Below, one piece after another: positions 49,687-51,026 of a DNA stretch of 51,026 nt. This DNA is from Bacteroidales bacterium (GTDB taxonomy: Bacteria; Bacteroidota; Bacteroidia; Bacteroidales; WRLA01). The stretch covers positions 1-51,026 of the forward strand of contig WRLA01000014.1 of the NCBI GenBank assembly GCA_009777825.1, read 5' to 3'. The notes beneath the pieces were generated by a model. That model saw only the letters and a program-made list of their open reading frames with translations. It made no database searches and was not told the origin of the DNA. Positions within the stretch are counted from its first letter, which is position 1, and each line of letters opens with the position of its first letter. The translations under genes and the position numbers were made by a program.

Positions 49687-50916
49687 ATGGAAAGGTATCA
49701 ACTTCCTGTTAGAAAATTTATCAACAACCATTTGTATTCCGACACCTTGAAGTTGGCATTGCAAAAATCGCCATTCCCCGATATTCCCATGCGGGAGTTG
49801 CTGTTGCAGATTGAAGGCAAACGTAAAGCGAAAGAGAAAATCCCCTCTTTTTTTCAAACGGACGACATTGTTTACCCTCTGTCCGTTTCCATGGAGCAAT
49901 GTTCATCGGAACAAACATCTTTATATAAGGCGTCGTTGTGCGGTGGTAATCAACTTGTTGACCTCACCGGCGGCTTTGGCGTGGATACGTGGATGTTTTC
50001 AAAAAAGTTCGATAACGTTGTCTATTGCGAAAAAGACGAAAACTTGGTCAACATCGCCCGACATAACTTTTCCGTTCTCCAAGCGCAAAACATTGACATT
50101 CAGCAGGGAGACGGCATAGATTTTTTAAAACAGCAACAGCAGTCTTTCGACTGGATTTACATAGACCCTTCCCGACGCGACCAACATAACCGAAAGATGC
50201 AAGCCCTTTCCGACTGCATGCCCAATGTCGTTGAAAACCTTGATGTATTGTTTCGGTACGGCAACCGCATCATGCTCAAAACCTCGCCCATGCTCGACAT
50301 TGACAAAGCCATTTCGGAGTTGAAACAGGTGGAGGCGATACATATTGTAGCCGTGAAAAACGAGGTTCGCGAGGTGTTGTATGTTTTACATCATACCATT
50401 TTCAATGGCGAAAAACAAAATTTTTCGCCATTGAAAATGTTTGCTGTCAACATCTTACCGGATGCGACACAATCATTTTCATTCTCAAAGGATGAGTTAC
50501 ATGAAGCAAAAGTTGCTTTTTCCACGCCGTTGGCATTTCTCTACGAACCCAATGCGGCGGTGATGAAGTCGGGAGCGTTTAATCTGGTAAGTGCGCGGTT
50601 TAACATTTTCAAACTCCACAGAAACAGTCATTTATACACTTCCGACAGTTATGTTGCCGACTTTCCCGGAAGAGTTTTCAAAATCAAAGAGACGCTGGCA
50701 TATAAGCCCGTAAAAGACCTTTCGCAAGCCAATGTCTCCGTCCGGAATTTTCCCGATACGCCCGATGAGGTTCGTAAAAAGTTGAAACTCCGTGATGGCG
50801 GCGATGTTTTTCTGTTTTGTACTACGCTCGTCAATGAAAAACCGACAATGATACGGTGCGAAAGGCTATCCCAAAAGAACACGGATGACACAGATGGCAC
50901 GGATTTTCACAGATAA
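49687..50916 (+). CDS. Class I SAM methyltransferase with THUMP-like domain
   Basis: The protein has 409 residues. It has an N-terminal helical part (1-90), a Rossmann methyltransferase core with L-V-D-L-T-G-G-F-G-V-D-T (SAM motif I, about 96-107) and D-W-I-Y-I-D-P-S-R-R-D (motif IV), and a C-terminal THUMP-like domain (about 325-395; S-Y-V-A-D-F-P-G-R-V-F, V-S-V-R-N-F-P-D-T-P-D-E-V-R-K-K-L). It is probably an RNA methyltransferase; the substrate is not known. The last 15 or so residues (K-N-T-D-D-T-D-G-T-D-F-H-R) are encoded by the intergenic repeat, so the original stop may have been lost. Confidence 0.88.
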   Translation: MERYQLPVRKFINNHLYSDTLKLALQKSPFPDIPMRELLLQIEGKRKAKEKIPSFFQTDDIVYPLSVSMEQCSSEQTSLYKASLCGGNQLVDLTGGFGVDTWMFSKKFDNVVYCEKDENLVNIARHNFSVLQAQNIDIQQGDGIDFLKQQQQSFDWIYIDPSRRDQHNRKMQALSDCMPNVVENLDVLFRYGNRIMLKTSPMLDIDKAISELKQVEAIHIVAVKNEVREVLYVLHHTIFNGEKQNFSPLKMFAVNILPDATQSFSFSKDELHEAKVAFSTPLAFLYEPNAAVMKSGAFNLVSARFNIFKLHRNSHLYTSDSYVADFPGRVFKIKETLAYKPVKDLSQANVSVRNFPDTPDEVRKKLKLRDGGDVFLFCTTLVNEKPTMIRCERLSQKNTDDTDGTDFHR

Positions 50917-50972
50917 ATTTGATGGTCAACAAGAAAAAAAATCCGTGTTAATCCGTGTTATCCGTGTCATCT
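50879..50972. repeat. Inverted repeat built of ACACGGATG words
   Basis: The arms 50879-50906 and 50937-50972 are inverted, made of tandem-like words (ACACGGATG, GCACGGATTTT; AATCCGTGTTA twice). The left arm overlaps the end of the methyltransferase coding region. It is the same kind of structure as the element at 42965-43051, with different words. Confidence 0.75.
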
Positions 50973-51026
50973 CATAACTGTCCCAACAATTCCATAAAAA
51001 AAGTTCATTGAAAAAGATTACCTTTG

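Noticed and set aside
1..51026. CRISPR array, tRNA or rRNA genes
   Set aside because: I saw no array of regularly spaced identical repeats, no cloverleaf-like sequence with a T-loop, and no rRNA signature. A scan with tRNAscan-SE would be needed to be certain.

Overview
The window comes from a Bacteroidota chromosome, most likely Bacteroidales. Four things point there. Nearly every convincing promoter has the TAnnTTTG -7 element typical of the phylum, and Shine-Dalgarno sequences are almost absent. The sigma factor is the short 288-residue RpoD. There is a type IX secretion (T9SS) sorting domain and a PorV/PorQ-like outer-membrane protein. The interspersed palindromic repeats are of kinds common in this phylum. 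I cannot name a genus.

Layout. 1-919 has no protein gene: it holds a short direct repeat, a candidate sigma-54 small RNA on the minus strand and an insertion-sequence start footprint. 920-7075 is mostly housekeeping: an AraC regulator, DUF1573 lipoprotein, yajC, coaE, a broken DUF4159/ParE mosaic, then rpoD-lolD-hutI. 7076-11201 is accessory: a T9SS protein remnant, a truncated IS1634-type transposase, a glycosyltransferase, and a three-gene cassette starting with a DUF3990 putative ADP-ribosyltransferase, with its own promoter and terminator. 11285-13507 carries tgt and an LptF/G-type permease. 13559-18628 is accessory again: an AAA_14/DUF4143 ATPase, an asparagine-synthase-like protein without the glutaminase cysteine, a truncated second ATPase, a nested palindrome, a small secreted protein, a repeated leader element, a rod-shaped RNA candidate and a VapBC-like pair. 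18659-32064 holds tex, a GH2 beta-mannosidase, a pyridoxamine kinase operon with a 19-repeat membrane protein, an HhH outer-membrane protein with a PorV-like partner, a small lipoprotein and a SprT-like protein. 32303-33664 is a junk zone with two head-on transposase fragments, a DnaA-box-like AT-rich stretch and a DUF2089/YIP1 pair whose YIP1 gene has an internal deletion. 33896-38162 carries rpmE2, a GlmU-like protein and a T9SS beta-helix/lipoprotein pair. 38163-42942 has a TPR regulator, a broken RelE module, ybeY, a perfect parS site and mnmG. 43110-50916 has a broken VOC gene between 100-bp direct repeats, dusB, a CPBP-dinD-solenoid-yitT operon, a PIN toxin pair and a THUMP-like methyltransferase.

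Two themes stand out. The first is deletion decay: at least seven genes keep recognisable ends but have lost middles or halves. The second is repeats inside genes: palindromic repeats sit in frame within a beta-mannosidase, a T9SS sorting domain and a methyltransferase tail. The items most worth following up are the DUF3990 cassette, the two small-RNA candidates, the three-copy leader element, and the parS/DnaA-box signals that suggest the window lies near the replication origin.
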